Of a stretch of 64,000 nucleotides of DNA, positions 7,816 through 18,409 are shown piece after piece. Under the pieces are notes generated by a model, which was not told where the DNA came from, searched no databases, and saw nothing but the letters and a program-made list of their open reading frames with translations. Made by a program: the position numbers and the translations under genes. Numbering within the stretch: the stretch's first letter is position 1; every line of letters begins with the position of its first letter. This stretch comes from Terriglobia bacterium (GTDB lineage Bacteria; Acidobacteriota; Terriglobia; Acidiferrales; UBA7541), in NCBI GenBank assembly GCA_020073605.1, contig JAIQEW010000008.1, positions 62,001 through 126,000 on the forward strand. Reading direction: 5' to 3'.

Positions 7816-8840
7816 GGAGTTCTCGCCGGGTACGCCCTTCCCTTCCAAACCACCGCGCCACGCGTGCTCTTCCACCAGGACGCCAAGAGCACCGTGCCGT
7901 AGAGCAAGGAGCCGGCAAGGTAGTATTGGATGTGACGAACCGGATAGAGATTCCGGTACAGCGCCGCAAAGTAGCTGATGTGCTTGCCCAGCAGCATGCC
8001 GATGATCACGCCCGCCGCCGGAGCAAGCACCGAGCTTCTGAACCCGGCGAAGTGAAGCAGCAGCGCCACGGCCAGCAAGGCGAGCTCCGGTATCGCGGAA
8101 GCCTCGATGAACTCCAAAAACAGCGACTTGGCGTTTCCGCCCATCAGCGGATAGAGATTCTTCGTCCAGCCCTGCCACATTGCCGGAAACGATCGATACA
8201 TCCGGGTGCGCACCACGCCGAGGGGAGCCGTGAAGTAGATCCCGTATCCGCTCTGCTTCACCACGCGCGCGATGGCCACGTCCTCTAAAATGTGCCGCGC
8301 CACAGTTTCATGGCCGCCGACCGTCTGGTAGACGTCTCGAAGCACCATCAGGAATTGTCCGTTTGCCGCGGCGTCGAGCCTCGTGGGATCGTTCACCCGC
8401 GCGAACGAAAATCTCGCGGCCAGCCGGCAATACACAAACGGAATGAGCATCCGCTCCCAGAAGGTTTCCATCTCCTGCTCGGGTGAGTAGGAAACGAACA
8501 CCGCATTGTGATCGACGGCGTCACCAAGCGCCCGGCGGGCCGAGCCGGGATAATGGTAGGTATCCGCATCGGTGAACAGCAGCCAATCGCCCGTCGCCGC
8601 CGCGGCTCCAATCGAAACCGCATAATTCTTCCCGATCCAGCCGGACGGCAAATCCTCGTTGCGGATGATCTTCAGCTTGGGTATGCGCGCGGCAAGCTCC
8701 GCCAGGATCGCGCCCGTGCCGTCGCTCGACTGGTCGTCCACCACGATGACTTCCCCGATCTCCAGCTGCGCCGCAACGGACTCAACCGCGCGCGCAATCG
8801 ACGCTTCTTCGTTTCGGGCGGGAATGATGGCGGAGATCAA
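7812..8840 (-). CDS. Membrane glycosyltransferase, family 2
   Basis: The 342-residue product has an N-terminal GT-A domain: ISAIIPARNEEASIARAV, VVDDQSSDGT, and the DxD metal site in FTDADTYHYPG, followed by GGHETVARHILEDVAIARVV. The C-terminal third holds several membrane segments (about residues 245-320). This layout is found in CrtQ-like and hopanoid-type GT2 enzymes that glycosylate lipids at the inner membrane. The start is TTG at 8840, without a clear Shine-Dalgarno site. It is the first gene of an operon with two PTPS genes and folE, joined by ATGA overlaps; a pterin or lipid acceptor is possible, but the substrate is unknown. Confidence 0.85.
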   Translation of the reverse strand: MISAIIPARNEEASIARAVESVAAQLEIGEVIVVDDQSSDGTGAILAELAARIPKLKIIRNEDLPSGWIGKNYAVSIGAAAATGDWLLFTDADTYHYPGSARRALGDAVDHNAVFVSYSPEQEMETFWERMLIPFVYCRLAARFSFARVNDPTRLDAAANGQFLMVLRDVYQTVGGHETVARHILEDVAIARVVKQSGYGIYFTAPLGVVRTRMYRSFPAMWQGWTKNLYPLMGGNAKSLFLEFIEASAIPELALLAVALLLHFAGFRSSVLAPAAGVIIGMLLGKHISYFAALYRNLYPVRHIQYYLAGSLLYGTVLLASWWKSTRGAVVWKGRAYPARTP

Positions 8841-8902
8841 GGTTTTTGCGATCCGATCCGCGGGACTGTTAAACTGTTCACTGTCTACTTGGAGATAGTT
8901 CT

Positions 8903-8931
8903 ATTATAGGGCGCTTGGACAACGGATTGAA
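8903..8931 (-). promoter_or_regulatory. Candidate promoter of the glycosyltransferase-PTPS-folE operon
   Basis: On the minus strand a perfect TATAAT (8903-8908) has TTCAAT (8926-8931) 17 bases upstream. The predicted start is about 55 bases before the TTG of the glycosyltransferase. The -35 box falls inside the divergent TlpA-like gene. Confidence 0.45.
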
Positions 8932-9448
8932 ACGGAAACTGAAAACAGGTCTGGTTCTCGCATTTATCGCCGGACTTCTCGTTCTCTTCGCGCTGCCCGA
9001 CTACCGGCAGGGCGAAGCGAGCCTGCGGGGACGCCCGGCGAAGGATTTTCAGATCACTCTCGACGGCAAGCCCGTGAAGCTCGCCGACTTCCGCGGCAAA
9101 GTCGTCGTGCTGAATTTCTGGGCTTCCTGGTGCCCGCCGTGCGTGGACGAGGCTGCCGCGCTCAATGCCTTGCAGCGGCGGATCGAACCCCTCGGAGGCA
9201 CGGTCCTGGGCGTCAGCGAGGACGAAGATCCCAGCGCTTTCGATGGCTTCCTGAAGACCTACGGCGTCGCCTTCCCCACCTACCGCGACCCTTCGAAACA
9301 GATCAAGCTGAGTTACGGCACCCAGATGATCCCCGAGACTTACGTCATCGACCGGGAAGGGCGCATCGACCGCAAGATCGTCGGCGCGCAGGATTGGACG
9401 AGCCCCGCGATGACTTCCTACCTCGACTCCGTGTTGAATGCCCGCTGA
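8915..9448 (+). CDS. TlpA-like membrane-anchored thiol-disulfide oxidoreductase
   Basis: The 177-residue protein has one N-terminal membrane segment (about residues 10-30) and a thioredoxin-fold domain of the TlpA/ResA/AhpC-TSA class with [16 protein letters not shown] (CxxC active site) and a cis-Pro region in [12 protein letters not shown]. It probably works in the periplasm as a reductant, for example in cytochrome c maturation or protein thiol repair. The start used is TTG at 8915 with AGGG just upstream; a second TTG at 8927 would shorten the cytoplasmic tail only. It is divergent from the pterin operon. A second, longer TlpA-like gene lies at 49804-50712. Confidence 0.9.
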   Translation: MDNGLKRKLKTGLVLAFIAGLLVLFALPDYRQGEASLRGRPAKDFQITLDGKPVKLADFRGKVVVLNFWASWCPPCVDEAAALNALQRRIEPLGGTVLGVSEDEDPSAFDGFLKTYGVAFPTYRDPSKQIKLSYGTQMIPETYVIDREGRIDRKIVGAQDWTSPAMTSYLDSVLNAR

Positions 9449-9562
9449 GAGGTAGCGACAAAGTTTCTTGATCCCGCCAACGCACGAACTCCTCGAATCT
9501 CAATGCTCTCGACTAGCCCTAAGACCGGGCGTAAGATCGCGGCACAGTTCGGGAGGATAAAC

Positions 9563-10198
9563 ATGGTCGACTTTGCGGTAATTCCCCAGCGCACGGCATT
9601 GTTGAACGTCGATTTGCAGAACTGCTTCGTTGAGGGGTCGCCGATTGCCGCCCCGGACGGCCGCGCGGTCCTCGATCGCATGAATCGCCTCGCGGCGGCA
9701 TGCCGGAAGGCGGGGATACTTGTTATCCACGCAAGCGTGGTGTTCCGGCCGGACCATTCGAATCTCGGTATTCTCGAAGAGTTCAACCCCTACGTGAAAG
9801 ACGGCATTCTTGACAAGGGATCTACATCGGCGGCGCTGCACAAGGATCTCGTGATCGACCCACGCGACATTCTTCTCGACAAGCCGCGCTTTGGTGCATT
9901 CCATGGTACCGACTTGGAGTTGATCCTCCGCAAGCGCGGAATCGACACAATCATCATCGGAGGTGTCGCCACGAATATCTGCTGCGAGACAAGCGCTCGC
10001 GAGGCTGCCGTGCGCGATTTCCGCGTGATCTTTCTTAGCGATGGAACCGCAACCGCTGATATGGGTGACGCGTCCGCACAGGAGCTCCAAAAGGCAACCT
10101 GCGCCACCCTCGGCTTCCTGTTCGCGCAGGTGCTTACCGTCGACCAGACGATTCGCAAGATCGAAGGAGCCGCGCGCGCCGCTGCGTCGGCGTCGTGA
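9563..10198 (+). CDS. Isochorismatase-family cysteine hydrolase
   Basis: The 211-residue product has the family's Asp-Lys-Cys triad: Asp in LNVDLQNCF, Lys in LDKPRFGAFHGTDL, and Cys in GGVATNICCETSAREA. This superfamily includes nicotinamidases, isochorismatases and N-carbamoyl hydrolases; the long insertion before the Lys and lack of nicotinamidase metal residues make the substrate uncertain. ATG at 9563 has GGGAGG at 9551-9556, which is better than the upstream in-frame ATG at 9503. It follows the TlpA-like gene by 114 bases and is convergent with a MacB-like permease. Confidence 0.88.
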   Translation: MVDFAVIPQRTALLNVDLQNCFVEGSPIAAPDGRAVLDRMNRLAAACRKAGILVIHASVVFRPDHSNLGILEEFNPYVKDGILDKGSTSAALHKDLVIDPRDILLDKPRFGAFHGTDLELILRKRGIDTIIIGGVATNICCETSAREAAVRDFRVIFLSDGTATADMGDASAQELQKATCATLGFLFAQVLTVDQTIRKIEGAARAAASAS

Positions 10199-10243
10199 AG
10201 CGGGCGTTAAACGTGGTGCCCGCGCCGTAGTACGGGCAGGTGC

Positions 10244-11497
10244 CTATTCGTATCGCAGGGCGTCGACTGGATCTAATCGGGCGGCGCGCATCGCCGGAAC
10301 AAGCCCGCTCAGCACACCTACGAGGATCAGCACGCCGAGGGACGCGGCGAGAATTTCCCAGGAAATCGTCATGTGGATGTCCACCTTGCCGGACGTGTCC
10401 TCGTACGCCGGGCCGAGAAACGGCAGCGTGCCAATCGCCGCTCCGATCCCGGCGGAAATCAGCACACCAATCGCGCCGCCGGCGAGCGTCAGAGCCAGCG
10501 CCTCGGTGAGGAATTGCATCCGGATGTGCCGGCGCCTCGCCCCCAGCGCCCGCCGAAGCCCAATCTCGCGAATGCGCTCGTTCACCGTGACGAGCATGAT
10601 GTTCATCACGCCCACTCCGCCGATGCCCAGCGTGAGCAGCCCCACGAACAGCAGCAGGAATTCGAGCCCGTAGGAAATCCCGATGATGACGGGCCGAAAC
10701 TCCACCATGCTGATCATCGTGATGGCCCGCTTGTCCGTGGGCGAGAAATGCTGTCGCTCAGCCAGGATGGCAAGAATCTGCTCGCGTGCTTTGAGGTCGA
10801 GTTGAGGGGCCACGGGTGACGCGACGAGGACGCTGGCGGACTTCGTGTCCCACAAGTCGCCTGCCGTCGAGTATGGAATCCATGCCGACTCGTTATCGTC
10901 CGTGAAATACGTCATTTGCTGAAATTTGCGGTCCATCGTGCCGACCACGGTGAAGGGCGAGCCCTTGATCCGGACGGTCTCTCCGACGGCAGGCATTCCC
11001 GCGAAGAGTTTCTTCTTCAGCACCGCGCCGAGAAACACGACCCGGCGCCGGTTCACTTCGTCCTCGGCGCTCAGCCAGCGCCCCTCGTTGGGAACCTCGT
11101 TCCGCATCTCGCCGTAGTCGGTGCACACCCCTCGGATGGCCGTGTTGGCGAACCGATCCTGACGCGAGATGTCGGTGAATTGAACGGTCTCGGGACAGAC
11201 CTGCTTCACGTACGTCGCCCCCGCGCGGAGATTTTCCACGTCCACTTGTTCGAGCTGCACCTTCTTCCCGGCGCGCTCGCCGCCCGCCTGCTCGCCAGTT
11301 GTCCCGGGCCAACAGACGATCGCGTCATGGCCGAACGAGTCGAACGTGTACATCAGCACGCGGCGAAAGCCCGAGCCGTAGGCCAGCAGCATCGTGACCG
11401 CCACGATTCCCCATACGATTCCCGCCATCGTCAGGCAGCTTCGCACCGGCTGGCGGCGCAGCGAAATCCACGCCTGCTTGAGAATTTCTTTCAGCAT
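10244..11497 (-). CDS. MacB/FtsX-type ABC transporter permease, second
   Basis: The 417-residue protein starts MLKEILKQAWISLRRQPVRS, has one membrane segment (about 20-45), a large extracytoplasmic MacB-like domain, and three C-terminal membrane segments with GIGGVGVMNIMLVTVNERIREIGLRRALG, the FtsX hallmark split here across the lipid boundary. It ends ARLDPVDALRYE, as MacB permeases do. ATG at 11497 is five bases after the previous permease's stop. Such permeases move substrates from periplasm to outside or act as mechanotransmitters; they need a partner ATPase, and none is encoded nearby. Confidence 0.92.
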   Translation of the reverse strand: MLKEILKQAWISLRRQPVRSCLTMAGIVWGIVAVTMLLAYGSGFRRVLMYTFDSFGHDAIVCWPGTTGEQAGGERAGKKVQLEQVDVENLRAGATYVKQVCPETVQFTDISRQDRFANTAIRGVCTDYGEMRNEVPNEGRWLSAEDEVNRRRVVFLGAVLKKKLFAGMPAVGETVRIKGSPFTVVGTMDRKFQQMTYFTDDNESAWIPYSTAGDLWDTKSASVLVASPVAPQLDLKAREQILAILAERQHFSPTDKRAITMISMVEFRPVIIGISYGLEFLLLFVGLLTLGIGGVGVMNIMLVTVNERIREIGLRRALGARRRHIRMQFLTEALALTLAGGAIGVLISAGIGAAIGTLPFLGPAYEDTSGKVDIHMTISWEILAASLGVLILVGVLSGLVPAMRAARLDPVDALRYE

Positions 11498-11502
11498 TCC
11501 GG

Positions 11503-12759
11503 CTAGCCTCCGGCCTCGTAGCGCAGCGCCTCGATGGGGTCCACCGCCGCCGCACGCCGCGCCGGATAGAGCGCCGAGCACATCGCCGTCGTTGCCAGCA
11601 GCAGAAACGAGAGCACTCCCGACTTCCACGTTGGCAGCAGGCCGGCGAAAACGGCCGGCATCGGAAGCAGATCCACCAACGCGCAGAAACCGTAGGCGAT
11701 CCCCATTCCGATGCCTCCGCTCAGGAACGCGATGATCAGCGTCTCGATGAAGAATTGGCCCAGAATGGCACGCTGGGTGGCGCCCAGCGCCTTGCGCACG
11801 CCGATCTCGCGAGTCCGTTCACGCACGGCCACGAGCATCACATTCATCACGCCGAGCCCTCCCAGAAACAGCGTGATCACCCCGACCGATCCCATGAAGT
11901 ACTCCATCCCGTCCATGATCAGCGCATTCGCCTGCGCGTTTTTGATCGTATCCCACACATGGGCAGCTTCCTTATCGGTCGGGTCGAAATGGTGAATTGA
12001 TCCGAGGGCGGCGCGCGCTTCGTGCTCGCAGTCCTCGTGCTCGGCGAGCGATTTCGGCACGATGAGCAGGTGATCCACGGTGTTCGGCGGCATGGGCGGC
12101 GCGGCCGGGAAATCGCGAGTCATCGCGCTGAAAGGAATGAAGACCTTGCGGATGTCCTGCCCGTCGTAGCTCGAATCCTGTTCCTTGGCCCGCATCACGC
12201 CAATGATCGCGTAGGGAATATCGCCGAGCCAGAGTGTTTCGCCGATGGCCGGTCGGCTGCCGAAAAGTTGCTTCTTCGCGTCGCTGCCGAGGAACGCCAC
12301 GCGATGGACGCCCGCCACATCTTCATCGTCGTAGAAGCGCCCCTCGCCCACGTCCACACTGCGCACGTGCGCAAACGGGGGCAGCGAACCCACCACCAAC
12401 AGCGTTCCGCTGTTGTACCGGCTGCGCAGGGGCACCCGGTGGCCGATTTCCGGAAGGACGTAGCGGCAGGCGGGAGACTGCGCCAGCACCGAAACATAAT
12501 CGTCATCGTCCCAAAAGACCGCGCGCCCCGCTCGCATTCCCCCTGCTTGCAGGCTCGTGTGACCGGCAAAGAAAATCATGATGTCCTTGCCGAAAGTCTC
12601 CGAATTGCGCTTGAGCCCCACGCGCAGGCCTTCACCGGCGGCGACCATCAGCGTGATGGAAATGATCCCCCAGGTGATCCCGAACATAGTCAGCAGGGTG
12701 CGCAGCTTGTGCGCCCAGAGGGTTTGAAGGGTGTCCTTGAGCAGGTCGCGGAAACTCAT
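11503..12759 (-). CDS. MacB/FtsX-type ABC transporter permease, first
   Basis: The 418-residue product has the same plan as the downstream permease: N-terminal segment LLTMFGITWGIISITLMVAA, a periplasmic MacB domain of about 230 residues, then three membrane helices with GGLGVMNVMLVAVRERTREI and a terminal VDPIEALRYEAGG. The pair are paralogs, probably a heterodimer. It lies between an HlyD-like adaptor (31 bases upstream) and the second permease (5 bases downstream), so the three form one operon. The missing ATP-binding subunit, normally between adaptor and permease, is the odd point. Confidence 0.92.
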   Translation of the reverse strand: MSFRDLLKDTLQTLWAHKLRTLLTMFGITWGIISITLMVAAGEGLRVGLKRNSETFGKDIMIFFAGHTSLQAGGMRAGRAVFWDDDDYVSVLAQSPACRYVLPEIGHRVPLRSRYNSGTLLVVGSLPPFAHVRSVDVGEGRFYDDEDVAGVHRVAFLGSDAKKQLFGSRPAIGETLWLGDIPYAIIGVMRAKEQDSSYDGQDIRKVFIPFSAMTRDFPAAPPMPPNTVDHLLIVPKSLAEHEDCEHEARAALGSIHHFDPTDKEAAHVWDTIKNAQANALIMDGMEYFMGSVGVITLFLGGLGVMNVMLVAVRERTREIGVRKALGATQRAILGQFFIETLIIAFLSGGIGMGIAYGFCALVDLLPMPAVFAGLLPTWKSGVLSFLLLATTAMCSALYPARRAAAVDPIEALRYEAGG

Positions 12760-12790
12760 GGTTCTGCTTTCGGTCTCCGGGTCCGTCGGG

Positions 12791-14020
12791 CTATTGCAGC
12801 ACTACTTTCTGGCCTTCTTTGACGCCGGTCACGACTTCGGTTTTCACGCCGTTTGAGATGCCGAGCTTGACCGCCAGCTTCTGGCGGCCGTCCGGCCCCT
12901 TGGGGTCGGGGACTTCGATCGACGCATTCTTGTTCTTGTCGAAAATCACGGCGCCTTCAGGCACGAGCAGCACGCCCTTCTTTTCTTCCAGGATGATTTC
13001 GGCGTTCGCGCTCATGTTGGCCCGCAGTTCACCGGAAGCATTTTGAATCGAGACGCGGACCTCGAAGGTGGTCACGTTGTCCTTCTCCACTCCGAGCGGA
13101 GAAATCTTCGTCACCTTGCCCTGGAACTGCTTGTCCTTGAACGACTCGACCACGATTCGCGCCGCCTGGTCCAGATAGACTTTTCCAACATCGGCCTCAT
13201 CCACCTTGCCCCGGACGTACACCTCTCTCGTATCCCCCAGCGTCGCAACCAGCGTGGCCTGCGAGCCGAGCACGAGAATCGAGCTCACGGCGTCTCCCAA
13301 TTCCACGTCCTTTGAAAGCACCACGCCATCGATGGGGCTCGTGATCGTCGAGTAGCGAAGATTTTCCAGGGTGTTGTCGAGCGCGGCTTTGGCCTGCGCC
13401 ACCTGAGCCTTGGCCTGCGCCACTTGCGCGTTGCTCATCTGCGCGCTGCGTTGCGCGGACATCTGCCGGTTGAGCGCCAGTTGAAAGTTCTTCTCCGCGT
13501 CCTGCATCACGCTCTGCGCGATCAATCCCTGCTTGTACAGGTCGTGGGCGCGGTCCATATCGTTCTTGAGAAACGGCACGTCGGGCCCCTGCGCGTCCAC
13601 GAGATTCTTCTGATACGAAGCCTCGGCAGCTTGCTGCGCGGCCTGCGCCGCTTCCAGATTTGCCTGAGCCTCGGCGACGGCTGCCTGGAGCTGCTCCTTG
13701 TCGAGCTCGGCGAGTACCTGCCCGGTCTTCACCCTATCGCCCGCATCCACGTAGATTTTCTTAACGATTCCGCTGGCCTTGGATTTCACTTCCACCTTCG
13801 TCAGCGGCTCGATCTTCCCCGTGGCAACCACCGACCGGGCAATGTCACCGCGCTCGATGGTGGCAAGCTTGTCGGGATCGAAAGTGTGGCTCGGGCGCAG
13901 CGCGGCCGCGGTCGCCATGACGATCACCAACAGACCCGCCGCAAGGCCGCCGAATACCATCCAGCGCTTCCGTCGTTTTCGCCCGTTTTTGCCGTTGCCG
14001 CCGTTTGCGTTCACGGACAT
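12791..14020 (-). CDS. HlyD/MacA-type periplasmic adaptor
   Basis: The 409-residue protein has a basic N-terminus, one membrane anchor (about 24-44), a split biotinyl-lipoyl-like domain (ATGKIEPLTKVEVKSKASG and TITSPIDGVVLSKDVELGD), a long Ala/Gln-rich coiled-coil hairpin (about 115-245), then beta-barrel and membrane-proximal domains ending EVVTGVKEGQKVVLQ. MacA-like adaptors bridge an inner-membrane transporter to a TolC-type channel. ATG at 14020 was chosen because upstream residues of the longer frame are not family-like; GGGGG abuts it. Two permeases follow in the same direction. A TolC-like gene is not present in the window. Confidence 0.92.
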   Translation of the reverse strand: MSVNANGGNGKNGRKRRKRWMVFGGLAAGLLVIVMATAAALRPSHTFDPDKLATIERGDIARSVVATGKIEPLTKVEVKSKASGIVKKIYVDAGDRVKTGQVLAELDKEQLQAAVAEAQANLEAAQAAQQAAEASYQKNLVDAQGPDVPFLKNDMDRAHDLYKQGLIAQSVMQDAEKNFQLALNRQMSAQRSAQMSNAQVAQAKAQVAQAKAALDNTLENLRYSTITSPIDGVVLSKDVELGDAVSSILVLGSQATLVATLGDTREVYVRGKVDEADVGKVYLDQAARIVVESFKDKQFQGKVTKISPLGVEKDNVTTFEVRVSIQNASGELRANMSANAEIILEEKKGVLLVPEGAVIFDKNKNASIEVPDPKGPDGRQKLAVKLGISNGVKTEVVTGVKEGQKVVLQ

Positions 14021-14126
14021 CCCCCGTCTGAGATGCTTCGACGTGCTGCCGTTAGATACGTGAGCCCTGCCCGGAAAGTTCCGTAATCTGGGTGATGCTT
14101 TGACAGTCAGGCGATAATGGGCAGAT

Positions 14127-16568
<2,442 letters not shown>

Positions 16569-16623
16569 AGGTGCGGCGCGCGCGGTGTGATTCCGATGCG
16601 GTGCCGATGCTATACTGATCGCC

Positions 16624-16851
16624 ATGACATTCATGACCGTAACCTACGAATTGCAAGGCGCGCTGAAGCCCGAACAGTTCCGTGCGCTCGGCAAGTTCGC
16701 GAATACTTACGGCCTGCAAAAGTTCCGCTTCGACGAAAAGACCAACCTGCTGCACTTCGATTACGATGCCTCGCGGCTGAGGGAAACGGTGGTCGAGCAC
16801 GTCCTGCGCGAGGCGAAAATTCCGGTCCTGCGGCGGGTTGCGCAAGCCTGA
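16624..16851 (+). CDS. Small protein of possible HMA-like fold lacking CxxC
   Basis: The product has 75 residues with an alternating pattern (VTYELQGAL strand, long helix, KFRFDEKTNLLHFDYDA two strands, helix, IPVLRRV strand) that resembles the beta-alpha-beta-beta-alpha-beta layout of heavy-metal-associated domains. The metal-binding CxxC is missing, and there is no cysteine at all. It lies 55 bases after copA in the same direction. It may be a degenerate CopZ-like partner or unrelated; the fold is inferred from hydrophobic pattern only. No strong Shine-Dalgarno site precedes ATG at 16624; ATG at 16633 is an alternative. Confidence 0.6.
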   Translation: MTFMTVTYELQGALKPEQFRALGKFANTYGLQKFRFDEKTNLLHFDYDASRLRETVVEHVLREAKIPVLRRVAQA

Positions 16852-16894
16852 ATCGGTCCTTCGCGGTAGTTGGCGGGATAAAAGGGGTTCTGCG

Positions 16895-17221
16895 TTGCCG
16901 TTATACGAATACAAGTGCGTGAAATGCGGCCATCGCTTCGAGAAGATCGAAAGCGTTACCGCTTCGGAAACCAAGAAGTGCCCGAAATGCGGGGCTAAGG
17001 CGCAGCGCATGGCGTCGGCGCCCGCGATTCAGTTCAAGGGCTCAGGCTGGTACGTGACCGACTACGGGGGCAAAGGCACCGCGCCCGCTTCGTCGAGCGA
17101 GAGCTCCGGAGATAGCGCGGCCGCCAAGACCTCGGAAAAACCGGCGGAGTCGAAGACCGAATCGAAACCGGCAGCCTCCGATCATTCCAACAAGGGCGCC
17201 GCCAACCGAAAGAAGAAGTGA
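16895..17221 (+). CDS. FmdB-family zinc ribbon protein
   Basis: The 108-residue protein begins (M)PLYEYKCVKCGHRFEKIES and has two CxxC pairs (CVKC, CPKC), the FmdB/putative regulatory zinc ribbon of about 45 residues. The ribbon is followed by GSGWYVTDYG and a low-complexity Ser/Lys/Ala tail ending in KKK. The longest frame starts upstream, but TTG at 16895 gives the exact family N-terminus and has AAAGGGG seven bases before it. The family's function is not firmly known; formamidase regulation was proposed for the founding member. It is convergent with galU. Confidence 0.88.
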   Translation: MPLYEYKCVKCGHRFEKIESVTASETKKCPKCGAKAQRMASAPAIQFKGSGWYVTDYGGKGTAPASSSESSGDSAAAKTSEKPAESKTESKPAASDHSNKGAANRKKK

Positions 17222-17300
17222 CCTGGCCCTGTTGATTTCCCTCGTTTGTTCCTAGCGCCTGCCCGTCACTTGCCGTTTTCTCCGCAACACTCTCGGCCAG

Positions 17301-17388
17301 GTCATCCCGAGCGGAGTCCCGCGCGTTGTTACTCCTCCCCTCGTCGTTTGAGGGGCGCGGGACGGAGCCGAGGGATCTCTCTTCGACG
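17301..17388 (+). repeat. GTCATCC-type imperfect palindromic repeat, copy A
   Basis: The element starts GTCATCCCGAGCGGAG and ends GAGGGATCTCTCTTCGACG. Inside, GTCCCGCG (17316-17323) pairs perfectly with CGCGGGAC (17356-17363), with CCCCT/AGGGG (17337-17341, 17351-17355) nested. Related elements on the minus strand lie at 23250-23338 and 63495-63592. It fills the gap between the convergent FmdB and galU genes. Confidence 0.6.
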
Positions 17389-17425
17389 TCAGCAAAAGAA
17401 AGACGTCAACCCAGCCGACCGACCT

Positions 17426-18319
17426 CTAAAGATTAAGCCCCCGCAGGTACGTTCGAAAATCCTTGCCGAGTTTGGGATTCTTCAGCGCCATCTCGACCGT
17501 AGCCTCGAGGAATCCCAGCTTGTCGCCGGCGTCGTAGGTCTTTCCTTCGTAAATGCACGCGAAGAGCTTGTTCGCCTCCGCCAAGCGGCAGAGTCCGTCG
17601 GTCAGTTGAATCTCTCCGCCAGTGCCCGGTTTCGTCGTTGCGAGATAGTCGAAAATTTCCGGTGGCAATACGTAGCGCCCCGTGACTCCGAGATTCGAGG
17701 GCGCCTTTTCCGCGCTCGGCTTCTCCACCAGATTCTTGACGCGCAAAAGCCTGTCGCCCCACCGCGAATTCTTCTCCGGCGCCGCGTCCACGATCCCGTA
17801 AAGATGGACGCGTTCGCGCGGCACCCGCTCGACGTGGATCGCTCCCGCGCCAGTCTCTTCGCAGATCTCGATCAATTCGCGCGTCGCGGGCACCGGCCCA
17901 TCCATGATTACGTCGCCGAGCAGCACCGCGAACGGCTCGTCGCCGACCAGTTCCGCAGCGCACAGCACCGCGTGGCCGAGCCCGAGCGCCTCGCTCTGCC
18001 GCGTGTAGCTGATGCGCAGCCCGCCGCTGATCTCGTGCACCATCCGCGCGGCATCGTGCTTCCCGTGCTGCTCGAGAAAACTTTCCAGCTCCGGCGCGAG
18101 GTCGAAGTGATCCTCGATCGCGTTCTTGCGCCGCCCGGTAACAAAAATCACGTGCTCGATTCCCGACGCGATGCACTCCTCGACCGCATACTGGATCAGC
18201 GGCTTATCCACGACGGTCAGCATTTCCTTGGGAATAGCCTTTGTCGCCGGGAGAAATCGCGTCCCCAGCCCCGCCACGGGCAGGACGGCCTTCCGCACTT
18301 TCTTGGTTTTTCCAGTCAT
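17426..18319 (-). CDS. galU: UTP-glucose-1-phosphate uridylyltransferase
   Basis: GalU makes UDP-glucose from UTP and glucose-1-phosphate for glycan and envelope synthesis. The 297-residue product has the N-terminal nucleotide-binding motif AVLPVAGLGTRFLPATKAIPKEML, DKPLIQYAVEECIASGI, the QSEALGLGHAVLCA segment, DxD-like LLGDVIMDGP, and EIQLTDGLCRL near the end. The open frame continues upstream, but ATG at 18319 gives the conserved start (MTGKTKKVRKAVLPVAG). It is divergent from tsaD across 90 bases with a candidate promoter at 18368-18394. Its end abuts the palindromic repeat. Confidence 0.95.
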   Translation of the reverse strand: MTGKTKKVRKAVLPVAGLGTRFLPATKAIPKEMLTVVDKPLIQYAVEECIASGIEHVIFVTGRRKNAIEDHFDLAPELESFLEQHGKHDAARMVHEISGGLRISYTRQSEALGLGHAVLCAAELVGDEPFAVLLGDVIMDGPVPATRELIEICEETGAGAIHVERVPRERVHLYGIVDAAPEKNSRWGDRLLRVKNLVEKPSAEKAPSNLGVTGRYVLPPEIFDYLATTKPGTGGEIQLTDGLCRLAEANKLFACIYEGKTYDAGDKLGFLEATVEMALKNPKLGKDFRTYLRGLNL

Positions 18320-18367
18320 GTTTTGTCGGAGATTGGCTCGCGCCGAGCGAGCTTCCCTGCCTATGCT

Positions 18368-18394
18368 AACATAGCGATTTTGAGTCACTTGCAA
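18368..18394 (-). promoter_or_regulatory. Candidate promoter of galU
   Basis: On the minus strand TTGCAA (18389-18394) and TATGTT (18368-18373) are 15 bases apart, a little short. The predicted leader to the galU ATG is about 40-45 bases. The box overlaps an imperfect inverted repeat CTATG/CATAG. Confidence 0.33.
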
Positions 18395-18409
18395 GATTGA
18401 GGCACGGTT

